Under the pieces are notes generated by a model. The model ran no database searches, had not been told where the DNA came from, and worked only from the letters and a program-made list of their open reading frames with translations. The position numbers and the translations under genes are program-made. From Eudorina sp. 2006-703-Eu-15 (Eukaryota; Chlorophyta; Chlorophyceae; Chlamydomonadales; Volvocaceae), in NCBI GenBank assembly GCA_003117195.1, contig BDSI01000098.1:124001-188000 (forward strand): 64,000 nt of DNA. The letters run 5' to 3'. The stretch's first letter is position 1. Each line of letters starts with the position of its first letter. Shown piece by piece: positions 52,601 through 64,000 of this stretch.

Positions 52601-55600
52601 GTAAGTTACGTTTAAGTGGGGTCCTTGGGGGAGAGGTAGGGGGAGGCGACATGTAATCGGCCCGTGCGGAATCCCCTTAATTCTAAGGTAATAATTGCGT
52701 GGAAACAAAACCAAAGCGGTGGAAGTGATAAGGGTGTGTTAACAAGACAAGGCGCCACCACGCCAACTGATGCTCGCCCTGCTTGAACAGAAGACACGCC
52801 AGAGTTATTTAATGAAAGGGGAAGAAAACATTTGATTCTTTTGACCTGATGAATTGGCTGGCTTTACACGTGTATATATCTAGTGTATCACTTCACTTTG
52901 TACAGAAAAATGCACGGTGCCGTTTGTGTAAATCATCAGCACAAACCTCCGATTATACCTGATCACACTGAATCATACCCCCAGGAGGCACCCCGACCTG
53001 ATCGATTCCGATTCGGGGTTAATTTACTCCAACCCGGAACCCAATTCGCATAAATCAACCTGAATTGGCCTACATCGATGTGAACACTTCGAAAGAATTT
53101 GAAGTACACGGAACCTTGACTGCTCATCTGGCAGTCGCGACATGTAATAACTGTTGCATAACCACTTTAGGACGATACGTGTTCATACGAAGATTGCTAT
53201 GGCAAATAGATGTCAGGAGCAGATATAATCACAATTAACATATCACTATCATTTCCTTTCGTTCGTCTCCGTGCGGTACTGCGTGAGACTCGAACAACCA
53301 GCAAATACGTATGTAAGTGCATGCTACACGACTACTTGCTGTCTATGCTGTCGGCCCCCCCCCTTGATGCCGCGTATGTGCTGCATTCAGGTAACCCGCC
53401 GCCCCCACCGTCAGACTACTTGGACAGCCTCCCAGGCTTGTCGACCTTGCAGTCAGACTCCCAGACTGGGTACATGATTGCAAGTGCGCTTTATTTGACC
53501 TGCATCACGATTCCCAATGGAAATCAGGCAGATGGCCAGCAGTAAGTAGTCCACCCGTCTAGTCTTCCGCTATATAGAGTGCATCACCTGATAGCATCTG
53601 GTGTCTATAATGCCCTGCATCCACGATTTAGACGAATGGGTATAAGGAGATGGCAATCGTTTATTTGATTACATGTACCGTATGAATGACCAATAGTAAT
53701 CACAGTATTTATACATATATATATGTATACATTTAGGTGTATATAGTTGTTGTATTTATAATACGCTGGGCAAACCCTAGCGTTGATAAAGAAGGCAGGG
53801 GCGGTGAGGCAGGCTCGCTGAGCATATACGCCGCTACCACTCGCCGGGGAGTCTGGGGAGTCTATCTGATCTGAACAGTGTAACCCTGATTACATCCCTT
53901 GTTAGTTGACGTCGGATGTTGTGTTACCCCCGACTGTCGCTTGTGTTACCCCCGACTGTGTTACCCCCGCTTGTGTTACCCCCGACTGTCGCTTGTGTTA
54001 CCCCCGACTGTGTTACCCCCGCTTGTGTTACCCCCGACTGTCGCTTGTGTTACCCCCGACTGTGTTACCCCCGACTGTTGTGTTACCCCCGACTGTTGTG
54101 TTACCCCGACTGTCGCTTGTGTTACCCCCGACTGTGTTACCCCCGACTGTGTTACCCCCGACTGTGTTACCCCCGACTGTTGTGTTACCCCCGACTCGCT
54201 TGCTCAAGCACCCTGCGCCTCAGCACGATGTCGCTTAGGGTGGTGACAGCGTGGTGGTATTGTGTGACGACGAAATATATCTGTCATGTAAAGGTTAATT
54301 TGTACACATTTGTACATGCATACAATTGCACCCAACCGTTACTGGAGTTACAAAGATGGGTTACAACGATGGGTTACCCACGGCAGCATTGCGGCTTATC
54401 TGTGCGGGGTATGCTTGGGAGAACAAATAGAACAAACAACCTCGTCTGCACCCTGACGATGCCAATAGGGAGCCTCATAGCTGTGTATCTACGACACAGC
54501 AGGCATATGCACACGCACGTAAACCCGCCACATAGGCGAAAACTCATTATTTATTTCTGAAATTCCGGCCTGATCCAATTCCTTCGGCTTGACCCATGGA
54601 TACAACTGACTGGATATAAAACGAACATACGCAGGCTTTCGATGGCAGCATGTTCAAGTAAGTCAACTCAACAACAGGTGCGTACGTGGGGGCTGCACAG
54701 GCATCCCAGCGATTGGGTAGCCGCGGCGACGGGTCGCAGGTGCAGCAGCCGGAAAAACTCTGGGCCGCCGTGGGCCGGATGTCTGCAGGCGGGGCGTGCA
54801 GCGAGCGTTCGTTGCGCTGACCGTGTCGGTGCCCCGTCACAAATGAACCGCGAGCCTGTCTTTCCAGCTACTGTAATGCATGGCCGGTTTCAATAGGTTC
54901 AAAGATAGTGCATCCTTGCTATAATTAGATGGTGACTGGACGGACCGACGGACGGACGATGCTCAGCCCCCGGGGCTACATCCAGCACCAATTGTGCACA
55001 GCCGGCTGGCTCATCACAAGTAGTTAGAGCTGCTTGCTCAAACAAACCAGGCGAGGTCCGCATGATAGCTGGCTAGCAAGCCCTGCTTATATGATTCCAT
55101 ATATTGTAAGCCGGTACGGCACAGAGCCGTACAGACGCTCACGAGATAAGGAACCCCAATGATTAATGGGTTCCCATTAATGGGTTCCCAACCATCCGGT
55201 AAGCCATTGCGTCTTACAAATGGTATTGATACCAACGATGTTGATCTCTGTATCACAACTCAACGTCGAGGGTTCGCTTCCCGGTTGGGCATTCACTCGG
55301 TAGGGTTGGAGTATCTGACTGGCCACCAGTGAAACTCCTGAAAAGTGAATAATGGTGCGCCCTTGAGGCAGGTTCATGGTTAAAAACTGATCTCACCCTG
55401 GCTCGATCCTGAGACTACGGTCCGAGGACGAACCGGCCTTCGGCGAAAAAGGGGGGAGTGTAAGCCGGTACGGCACAGAGCCATGCAGACGCTCATAATA
55501 AATATTTATAGGACTATACATGTATATAAAGGACTCCCAAGCATGCCCATAGATAGATACAAGTGGAGGGGAATACGTAGCCCAGGCCAGCACGGCGGCT

Positions 55601-58600
55601 CGCTCGCTGCCAATGATGCTGCCACGCATTCGGCGCCACCTGCAGCAAGCGGAAAGCGAAGACGACACCATTTATCCTGCCGGACAAACGGCCACTTACC
55701 GTCCCTTAAATGAATATTAGTGGGAAACATTTGCTACGTAAAAACAAGGATATGGCATCCACAGCGATTTAAGGGGCGCGGAAATAGATATAAGCATGGC
55801 ATCAGTGTTGCTATCTTCAATAATATAAATATTTACGGGCCAAAAACCCGGATTTTTTTCATTTCCCGGACCCCCAGAAAACCTGCGAGATTTCATTATT
55901 TGACGCTGTAGGGAGCCGGAAATCTGCCCTGCCATCTATTTCCAGACTACCAAAAGGGCCTGGAAATCTGCAGGCGCAGGGTCAGTTCCTGTGTCGTACA
56001 CCTGTCTACCGCCAAAACACACTCTGATGCCGTGTCCCGGACTCCTGGTCCCCCCCATATGCATCCGCGACGCCAGGAAAGCGTGCTTCAGGCCTCCAAG
56101 ACTGAGAATCCCTGTCGTAGCTGTGGTAGCAGTGTCCCTGCTGTCGGAACACGCCGAAATATTTCCTGGCCTGCCCCGAGGGTTTTATTTTCTGGCACCT
56201 AGAAAGGCCCCCAAAATCTGCCCTGCCAAAGGTTTTTTGGCTACTGGCGACAGGCCGGAAACCTGCGGAATTCTATTTCCCCGTTTTGGAAGATAGCAAC
56301 ACTGCATGGCATCCACCATCCATCCATTCTACTTATACATCCGATACGTGCATCGCATGTTTGAAAATGACCTCTACCTACTCTGCCGTCATTGGTATGC
56401 CTTCCGTTTTTGGCAGTTCTACCCAATACCGGCCAATCGTAAGGGGGATTTCGTCTTCATGTAAGTTGCATGGCATGTCACATTGGGTAGCATGGGTTCG
56501 TACGTACTGCTCATTGACTGCTGCCAAGTAATGTTTGTAATGCATGGTTACCTTGCGTTACATACATCATGATGATCATCACATTGCCTTAGCCCTTGAA
56601 CAATAACATATATACCCTTTCATTATTGCATCGCGATTCCTTACATCGATATGTCTTTGTCGTCCTTGCTTGCTTGACGAGTGCATCCATTGGCTGCACA
56701 AGAATTGCCAAGCGAGTGGATAGTCGAAGTTTGCAATCGATGCACTTCCGTCGCTGTTAATAACCTCAACAGCCATCTGCGTGTCCATGCATGATAAAGG
56801 GCGAGTCAAGGTAGCGTGGTGCTCGATGCACCATCTCAAGGATACAACTACCTACAAGTATGGTCGTATTACGGATATGACCAGGAAAACCAACAATGGT
56901 CAATTAGTTCAGTGTAAGTACACCGACATGTGAATGCATTATGTTTCGTTTGAACTACGTATTTGAACTAACGTGCGTCGTACCTGCACATCGGTACACT
57001 GTATTGCGTCGCGGTTGGCTGCCTGTCTGGGCATCACACATTGCATGCAAAATGCTTAATACGTATGCCTGCTGTATGCGTTGATTCCATCCGAAACGAG
57101 TTTACATTTGGCATAGTTTGCCATGCTACGCCATGCGCTGTAGGCAAGAAGATCTGGGTGCAGTGCGTGTGGGGGGTGCCTGCATACATGTTATCCTTGT
57201 CTTCTAAGTGTGATGTCAAACACACAGGAACTCAACCATCAACGGCACATACATGTTTCAAAACAAGGACTTTGGCACGTGCCTTCAAGCTGTGAACAGC
57301 GGCACGGGAATCCAGCAGACGACCTGCAACGCAGCAGATCCCACCCAATCTTTCTACGTTATTCCCTTTACGACCAATGTTACATGTAAGCAACACTTCG
57401 AATATGTTTTGTTTGCTAATGTATGTTTGGCGGGTGCGTGGCGTGATTAACTCGTAAACGTTGGAATCTCAAATTCATTAGCAATACACCTGGTGTAAGA
57501 ACGGTCCGTGTACCTTTACGATAGACGAATGCCGAGCTAGCGGAAGCGTGGATGTTTTGTTAAAATTAGTATCGGGTCATATTTAGGTAAGCGGTGGCAC
57601 CTGCCCCTGCGTGCGTGTGGGATAGTGATACCACAGATCGTGCATATCTGCGTCCGCAACGCCATTATGACATACCATAGATTGCTTTGGCAAATATTTA
57701 TAAATCTACGATCCAAAGTAATCTAGGATTGGTTAATTTGCATTGTTAGTCAGGCCCACTGGTCAGACCTGTGCGCGAAATAGTCCGAAGCCGGGTCTCA
57801 CACCGTAAGTTCATTCAATCATTCGCTGGTAACGTTCATTCATTCACCTTCCGTTCATACTACATATGTAATGTCCTTGGAGATGGCTGTGTTAAAACGA
57901 GAACCTGTGGCATGTATCAATAATTACTAAATACAGCTCCTTGTTGGCAGGGACACCCAATGTTGAAGTCCGTTTGATGAACTTGGAGACACAAACATGC
58001 ATTACATACGCCTCTGAAACGTCTGGAACAGTGTAAGTCCTGCACGTTTTTGTTGGTCAGTACTGCGGGCTGTCAATCCAACTTTTAATACATTTACAAT
58101 GCTGTGGTTGAATGCACCTGCTCTATCTTGTACTACTATTGGGCCATACCTGCTCACTTAGCTACCTCGATGCTCATTTTCATCTCTATCCGGGTGAGAT
58201 GAAGGCTTACTTCAATCCACGCATTGCGTATATGGATTGGTTTCCGGTATGTATGTACATAATGTACATACATACCCAAAACATATACAAAGAAGACATG
58301 AATACTTGCATGATGCAAGTATTCATGTCTTCTTTGTATATGTTTTGGGTATGTGGGATAACAGGGCTACGCACTTCTGCTGCAGTCTCCACAGGGAATA
58401 CAGCAGCAGCTCTGTCCTGTGCAAAAAGCCAACAAGCCGATCTGGACGACCTTTGCATAATGTGTACGACCCGAAGCACGGCTCTCAACAGCTTGAATTT
58501 TTTTAAATGATGAGAAAGTTTTAAAATGCTGCAGTATGCACTCACCCTTGATTATAGAGATCTACATAGGTGCCATGCACGTGCCACCAGTGATGTATGT

Positions 58601-61600
58601 ACAGTCAAGCTCATTTCCCTAAATAAAATGTTTGATCCTTGATGGACCTCATTTCCAAGGGTTAGCCTGCTCAAATGTATCCCGCTTTGCTGTTGCTGTA
58701 TCCACAGGACATCGATGGACCCATGCAACCAGGATGGGGCATCACAGTCGGTGAGCGGTGTGTGTTGGCTACATGTATTCCTGTGTATTTATACTACATA
58801 TTTTGAAGTGCCGGTCTATCTGCGTACCACATAATACACATGCCCTACCGTGCTTTGCTTAAAGCCAGTCATTTGTTTGCGAAAATGTTGGCGTTGCGGA
58901 TCAGTGTGCGATGGCGCGGGCAGCTATGGATGACGTGGGTGTTGACTTTTGCGGGGCGCCAGCGTGAAACGCAGTGTGTGTGGCTATCTTATTTTCCTAC
59001 AGCAAAAGATACACCTGGTGCAGAAACGCTGAAAGTATCTGTCTACGGGAAAGATTTCCCGGCTGTAAACGGCCGCAAGTATCCACAGAGATTCACAGTC
59101 CCAGCCTGCACCGAAGCTGATAACACATAGCAGCCTCTGTATGTCCCATACGTACCGTTCCCGACGGGACTCGACCCTGCATGGGGGATTTGGACTGGCA
59201 ATTTGAACGCCCAGTTATATGTCAATCGATGAGCGCGTCGGTGGGGGCCGGCGTATACGATAGGCGGCGGGGTGTGGCTGCCATATGTCCGTCCGTCCGT
59301 ATGTCTGTCTGTGTATGCACGGTAGAACATTCATTACTCGTCCGACTAACCATAATGTCATTAGTTGATTACTTGTGTTGTTGTATTATAACAGCATATA
59401 TAGTCGAGCGCTCGGGATGCAGACTGTCCATACTGCCCTGGTATATGTACACTGTTGATCGCCATTCGGGGTCCACTGTAACATTATTCGTTCAGACGAT
59501 TCCGGCGTGCGGCACTGCTCGCTTGAGCTGGCAAACCAAGGTTGTTCACGATGCCGAATGTTGCATGCACACGTGTTGATCTGGCTGGATGATGAGGGGC
59601 CGACAAAAAACATGTTTATTTCCGGCTTCATAAAGACGACAATCAATCAACTTGTTTACCTGACGGCGTATGTCCTTACCGTGTTCCTTAACACTACTTC
59701 ACATGTATGCCTTCTGCCTTTCTACATACACGAATGTTCGTTCCTCAGTTTCTTCTCATGGCCATCAACGGCAATGTTGCCTTCCTGTAAGTAGCGACGG
59801 TCCTACATAGCACTGCTATCAACAAGTGAGGGCCCTACCTAGCTTGTAAGGGGCGGGGTTGCAGGAAGGAGCACATGGCGGACTCATTCGACAATAGAGG
59901 ATATCGAGCTGAACCACTATGTAAGGATCGTTGCAACTCACTGTAACTAATTATGCCTGCCTGTTCTTCCGCAGGACACCAACGCAACTCCTAGCATGGT
60001 CAGGACCTTCAGTCATCCCTACGCCCCTTTATGAATATGATACCCGTTACCCACCGACACTTGCGGACTTGGATGCAACATCGTCAAACAGCCTGACACT
60101 CTGGACAACACCGTGAGTGAGCGAGCCAGCATACATGGCAACCCTCGGCAATGCAGAATTAAGTGTTCTAAACCGTGCTCCAAGGCAATGGGGATGAAGA
60201 CTGCGTGTCCACATTAAGTAATTATAAGTATCTATTTTCCTCTTTTACCAGGTCTGCCCAGCTCGGAGGCGGGTTTGTTCTACAAAATGCGTATTCAGGA
60301 GCTTGCCAGCACGTCACAGGATATACGGGTTCAAACATTAACAGCTATATCTGTGACACTGGAAACCTGAACGAGATCTTCATTCCTCAACCCGTCAACA
60401 GCACCCCTGGTATGTATAATGTCGCTAATCAAGTCTGAGTTTTTTGGGCGGGTGTTTTAGGGCAGCAGTGATGCCTGGTTGTGACGATACGTGTTTATGT
60501 TCATCGGACAGGTCTGCGAGCCACACGGATTGTTCACCTCATCACTCAGATGTGCATTACCGCGCCTAACGGCCAGCAAGCGAACGGCACACAGTAAGTT
60601 AGGGTTTTCTTGCTAATTGCTGAGCAACTGTTCTCAGACCTAAAACAATGAACGGACGGTAATGATACCGATGATGATGATGCCCTTATTAATACAAAAA
60701 AATAAGGGTTAGTAAGCACATGCATACACTACTTCCGTTCATGCTTTACGTTTCCACGCAGCTTGTTTAAAGCCAGGGTGGCCAAATCAGGCGGTTTACA
60801 TGATGACCCCGTACCTAACTCTTGACGGCGTAGATAGAGCATTATTAATAAGATATCGGGTAGTGTGTTCGACAAGTTTTCATAACTAAACAGCATCGCC
60901 CTCGCCAATGCTCCAAACAAAAGCCATAGCCAGCCGGCTGCCAGCTTCAACCCACTCCATCCACAACTTGGATTTCTTACCCATGCGCCCTGTTTGTTGG
61001 AGTAGCTGCACCCATCATCTTTAAATTTGACCGCCAGTTTGTTATATAGCTTCTCACCTAACAGACGCAACTTCACACAATTCGTTTCTCTATATTTCAG
61101 TAAATAAATGTTTCCTTACGGCCCATCCTTTGATTGCACCGTATGAAATGACTAAAATGACACATACACCCTAAAACTCTACATTCCCAATGTCGCCCCA
61201 CTCCGCACAGGCTGGTTCTTTCCCCCTGTACACTTGACGCCGCCAGCCAGCTGGTAATTATTATGTACCTATTAAGGGAGGGGGGAATACCCAGTGCAGA
61301 CCGTGGATAGATTGCAACGACTGTCCTGTTCTGAAATCACAAACACTTATCCACATCGAAGTCTGTCGAAATGTGCGCAGTGTCAAGAGGCTTTATGTGA
61401 AAACCGATCACTATGAAGCAACGAACATCTGTAATGATGCGTTGCACATACAGCCGATGTATTGTGTGAAGGAGATTGACGACACCGCACCTGTCGTTTG
61501 ATCAACCTACAGTCAACAGATATATCTGGTATGGATTTGCCCGCCCCAATCGCAGTTCTGGTACCTTCCATCCAGTTCTGGCGCAGTTTTCCTGTAAGTT

Positions 61601-64000
61601 TGTTCGAGCGTTGTTGTGGGTCTGATATTTGATAGTATACTAAATGGTTAATAATGCAATATAGGATATCAGGGATCTGGGTGTTCAGCGTGTTTCTCTT
61701 GAGAGTCAAAATGCATGCCGGTGGGCTGGAAGGCCATGCAGTAAGTGTTACGCACAAATTATTGCAAGCACACTTGCATGGCATGCACGTCACGGTAAGG
61801 GTTATTATGTGATTGATGTAATGTGACATTTACATGGGATTCGCTATAACAATTGAGCATTTAGGACAAATCATGTCGCCTATACATTTGACCCTGATAG
61901 AATGCCACATTCCGTTAATTAGTAGTAATTCTTTCCAGTAAAACAAACACGCCTGTAAAGGCGTGCGTAACACGTCATGTTCCTTCCCCTTTTATCATCA
62001 GCTTCAATGGTCCTTTGCGTATTGCATCGTAGCATAATATAGCTTACTACAACATACTGATATAGTACAAGAATTTATCAGCATGACATACCATATTTTA
62101 CAAAGTTAGATTTAGTAGATCAGGATATAACACAGCAAACTATGAATAGAACTGGATAGGACAATATATTCTTATTTGTAACAATGTGTCATTGAATTGC
62201 CGCTCGCAGAATATTTTATGTAATTGTTGCGCCATAGGAGCACGTCCACAATCTGTCTACCAATTGCTTGGATCCAATACTGAATAGTTGGGGTCCACCT
62301 TTCATGCCTGTGTTTTGGCTGCAATCTAATGCACAGGACAACTGGCGGCAACACAGTCATGGGATACTTAGATGGGACTTCTTATCCTCAACTTGTGACA
62401 TACCCTGGAGCTGTGGCGAACAACATCGCATGGGCACAGGCGGAGTAAGCTAACATAATGTGGCAATCTAGCCCAGGTTCTAGTTGTGACGGTCGTAATT
62501 GTGTGAATTCTGTCATGGCATGTGTATTGTTTGCATCAACGTATTTTGTATGTAATCTTTCTCGTTCACTCTAACATGTGTGCATCTATGGTGCTTTCAA
62601 AACAACCATAGCAACCCTGGGAATTGATGCTCTTACACACTTAACCAAACATGGCTATCAAATGCATGCCTTTACGTTAGTAATGTCCGACAATCCCCAT
62701 TGACGAGAACACTGTTTTCGATAATAATCCTGTTGGCCTCTCCTTTACAGCTACTTCCTTTACAATCCGCTCAACATTGGTCAACAACTATCTGTTAACG
62801 TTGAGGGGATGAATATCTGCCTCATCGCGGACTCTTTCACGTCAGTCCTGGTTGCAGACATCTGTGGAACCTCTATGCAGACCATATTTCACGTAAGAGA
62901 TTTTGACAGCCCTATAGTGCCTCAAGGTAAGCAATAATAATCGATAATAATAACGATAATAATGATAATGATAAAATAAACTCAATTAAATGATGGTGAT
63001 GATGGTGATGGTGATAATATTTATCTTGTAATTTTACACAGGTGCCTGTAGCCCCCTTGCCACCAGACGCGTGCTCTACAGCAGCGTTTTAACGCGTAAT
63101 TACTTGTCTACAACCAGGCACGCACACCGGCGCCTGTACAACCTTAACATCGCAGGAGGGCTGCGATCCTGTTGTCCTTCAGCCGACTGATTATTCAGTG
63201 GCCCAGGGGCCAGCCACTCCTCATTCCACTATACATTCGCTCTGTAGCGCTGTATATGTCCGCCGAGGCATATTCGCCTCCTTGAAGCCAAGTCTTGGCT
63301 CCAGCAGCTCCTCCAAGGACGCCGCTTGTCCTGATATCCATTCTCCTAAACCCCGCATATTTCATCCGGGGGACCGACGATGAGATTCGAACCCATATCT
63401 ACCGCTAGAACGTTGCCGCCCGGAGTCGAATCTAGGACCTTGCAACCCCTAAGCCGGTGCTCTACCAATTGAGCTACGCCGGTGTGTGTAGTGTGTGTGA
63501 CATGGTTGGGGGTGCATAACCCCATACCTGCACAACTACCCATACGAGCCGTAGGCCCAAGGGCATGCGAAAAAACGCCTTAAAGTACGCGCATGACAAT
63601 GCACTATCAGGGAAAAAAGGAGACTACTACCGTCCAAAGGTGACGATTGAGTTGCGATGGGCCCACATGTGAACTGCTACTACTAAACGTGTCGCGAACG
63701 TAGTCTGACTGGTAATGAATTCAATTAATCCACTAACTCCATCAAATTGATTGATTTTATTGACATAGGACATCAGTGAACGAGTATCTCTTCTTGCCTA
63801 CAGCTTCCTGGAATGCATTCTTCATTCGGACTTGTAGCGTCTGCATCTTCATGTCTAACCGCAGATATCCTTGATAATGTGCATGACGATAATTGACTGA
63901 GTTTTCACTTGTGTTTTACCTACCTGTACGTACTTGTCCATCAGCGGGTGTACCTACACGAATCGTCAACGTCCTGAGCCAGCTTTGCGTCGCCGGCGGG
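48397..64000 (+). CDS. Secreted CfaD-like N-domain / ricin-type lectin repeat protein (3' end beyond window)
   Basis: Exons: 48397-48543, 49381-49436, 49766-49850, 50336-50407, 50690-50795, 51691-51741, 52073-52600, 53391-53541, 56815-56913, 57228-57385, 57951-58032, 58708-58750, 59749-59786, 59975-60112, 60252-60409, 60512-60593, 62337-62444, 62751-62926 (759 codons in phase), then probably one unfound exon, 63769-63833 and 63945 onward. Signal peptide: VVLLLLVFMGATIMSATA. Residues 36-170 are paralogous to the start of the C1A protease at 31159-42376 (PRWPEVFE; VHVWHDRGIRVRF; NASWIVQPVI). From about residue 380, beta-trefoil lectin motifs recur: CITIPNGNQADGQ, QENQQWSI, GTCLQAVNSG, CITAPNGQQANGT. 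No peptidase motif is seen. A carbohydrate-binding extracellular role is inferred; ligand unknown. The exon 5 donor and the exons after 62926 are least certain. Confidence 0.8.
51957..52022 (+). repeat. GGTGTT/GGTATT hexanucleotide array
   Basis: About 11 units of TTGGTGTTGGTATTAG-type repeat in the intron, ending about 50 bp upstream of the exon 7 acceptor of the lectin gene. Confidence 0.85.
53916..54196 (+). repeat. GTGTTACCCCCGACT minisatellite
   Basis: About 18 copies of a 15-bp core GTGTTACCCCCGACT with optional inserts GTCGCTT or GTT, inside the 3.3-kb intron between exons 8 and 9 of the lectin gene. Confidence 0.93.
55105..55495 (+). mobile_element. Miniature LTR-like element (SMART/TRIM type candidate)
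   Basis: A 37-bp direct repeat starting TGTAAGCCGG and ending GACGCTCA occurs at 55105-55141 and 55459-55495 (two mismatches). It starts TG and ends CA like LTRs. The right copy is preceded directly by GAAAAAGGGGGGAG, a good polypurine tract. The interior is 317 bp and non-coding. No obvious tRNA-primer site follows the left repeat, and flanks TATAT and TAATA are not an exact duplication. Confidence 0.55.
55803..56304. mobile_element. Second non-autonomous hAT-type element
   Basis: A 502-bp element with perfect 16-bp inverted ends (CAGTGTTGCTATCTTC and its complement) and a perfect 8-bp target duplication CATGGCAT at 55795-55802 and 56305-56312. The ends share the -GCTATCTT- core with the 13364 element but the interior differs (C/G-rich AAACCTGC, CCGGAAA motifs). 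No transposase. It lies in the lectin gene intron between exons 8 and 9. Confidence 0.93.
58270..58354. repeat. Perfect 85-bp hairpin (42-bp arms, 1-nt centre)
   Basis: Arms 58270-58311 and 58313-58354 are exact complements (ATACCCAAAACATATACAAA...), in the lectin gene intron between exons 11 and 12. A flawless snap-back of this size suggests recent origin or selection for foldback RNA. Confidence 0.95.
58972..59230 (+). mobile_element. Truncated relative of the 13364/44677 MITE family
   Basis: Begins CAGTGTGTGTGGCTATCTTA, then GAAAGTATCTGTCTAC, TTCCCGGCTGTAAACGG and GGACTCGACCCTGCATGGGG, all aligning with 44677-44940. The right terminus is absent. Lies in a lectin gene intron. Confidence 0.7.
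59437..59495 (+). repeat. Dispersed retroelement-like repeat, diverged copy D
   Basis: TGCCCTGGTATATGTACACTG...GGGGTCCACTGTAACATT matches copies A-C across the conserved 3' segment, but has no ATTC array. A further fragment GGGGTCCACTGTAACATA occurs at about 49985. Confidence 0.65.
63373..63483 (-). tRNA. tRNA-like sequence (SINE head, pseudogene or intron-containing tRNA)
   Basis: On the minus strand, ACCGGCG (63483-63477) can pair with CGTCGGT (63379-63373) as a 7-bp acceptor stem with one G-T pair. TAGCTCAATTGG is a perfect A box with a 4-bp D stem (GCTC/GAGC). ATGGGTTCGAATCTCAT forms a T arm with a good B box. A second B-box-like GATTCGACTCC lies between them. The 111-nt length is about 38 too long and no clean anticodon stem forms. 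A tRNA-derived SINE or degenerate tRNA is therefore likelier than a functional gene. Confidence 0.45.

Larger units (their letters stand above)
53391..64000 (+). other. Ricin-type beta-trefoil lectin repeat region
   Basis: At least two, probably three, trefoil copies. Repeating exon lengths show the modular history: 158 nt (57228-57385 and 60252-60409) each followed by 82 nt (57951-58032 and 60512-60593), both in the same phases 2-1-2. Motifs include LQVWSYYGYDQENQQWSI (QxW), MCITAPNGQQANGTQ, NICLIADSF, and at the window edge TRIVNVLSQLCVAGG, which matches ATRIVHLITQMCITAP upstream. Several copies have lost the Trp of QxW. This is a lectin fold only; no toxin enzymatic chain is present. Confidence 0.78.

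Noticed and set aside
53916..54196. CRISPR-like regular repeat
   Set aside because: Units are contiguous variants without unique spacers; this is a eukaryotic minisatellite in an intron.
63043..63190. Open continuation of the lectin gene after the CACAG acceptor
   Set aside because: In phase but ends in a stop after about 48 codons and lacks any lectin motif; the matching repeat exons occur later at 63769 and 63945.

Overview
This window is nuclear DNA of a green alga, most likely a volvocine (Chlamydomonas/Gonium/Volvox-type) chlorophyte. The evidence is intron-dense genes with GT-AG introns, a motile-cilium gene (DRC4/PF2), a FOX1-like multicopper ferroxidase, very GC-rich coding sequence with Ala/Gly/Ser/Pro runs in the first 27 kb, and abundant micro- and minisatellites. 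There are no bacterial operons. Five protein genes could be reconstructed exon by exon; in each one all joined exon phases are consistent.

Layout. (1) 149-3595, minus: mitochondrial ribosomal protein uL15m, 7 exons. (2) 3955-10629, plus: DRC4/GAS8 (PF2) of the ciliary nexin-dynein regulatory complex, 12 exons, 472 aa, divergent from uL15m across about 330 bp. (3) 12915-27595, minus: a six-domain ceruloplasmin/FOX1-like multicopper oxidase, 25 exons, about 1699 aa, swollen by low-complexity insertions. (4) 31159-42376, minus: a secreted papain-family (C1A) cysteine protease, 18 exons, 780 aa, with a long N-terminal extension resembling that of counting-factor-associated protein D (CfaD). (5) 48397 to beyond the window end, plus: a secreted protein whose N-terminal half is paralogous to the protease extension (two exons identical in length, 56 and 85 nt, and in phase) but which continues into serial ricin-type beta-trefoil (QxW) lectin repeats instead of a peptidase domain, at least as far as the window shows.

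Genes 4 and 5 stand head to head, and a related minisatellite occurs on both sides of their shared 6 kb spacer in opposite orientations. This suggests an inverted duplication followed by swapping of the C-terminal module. This pair is the most unusual find.

The mobile and repeat load is high. It includes two short non-autonomous hAT elements with perfect 16-bp terminal inverted repeats and perfect 8-bp target duplications (13364-13599 and 55803-56304), relatives of the first at 44677 and 58972, a dispersed element with an ATTC-type tail seen at four places, a miniature LTR-like element, a tRNA-like SINE candidate, several near-perfect hairpins, and long tandem arrays. Base composition changes near 27 kb: the first part is GC-rich, the rest is visibly AT-richer and full of CTAG, GTAC and CATG tetranucleotides.

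The five genes do not form one pathway. uL15m acts in mitochondrial translation, DRC4 in ciliary beating, the ferroxidase probably in iron uptake at the cell surface, and the protease/lectin pair in the secretory or extracellular space.
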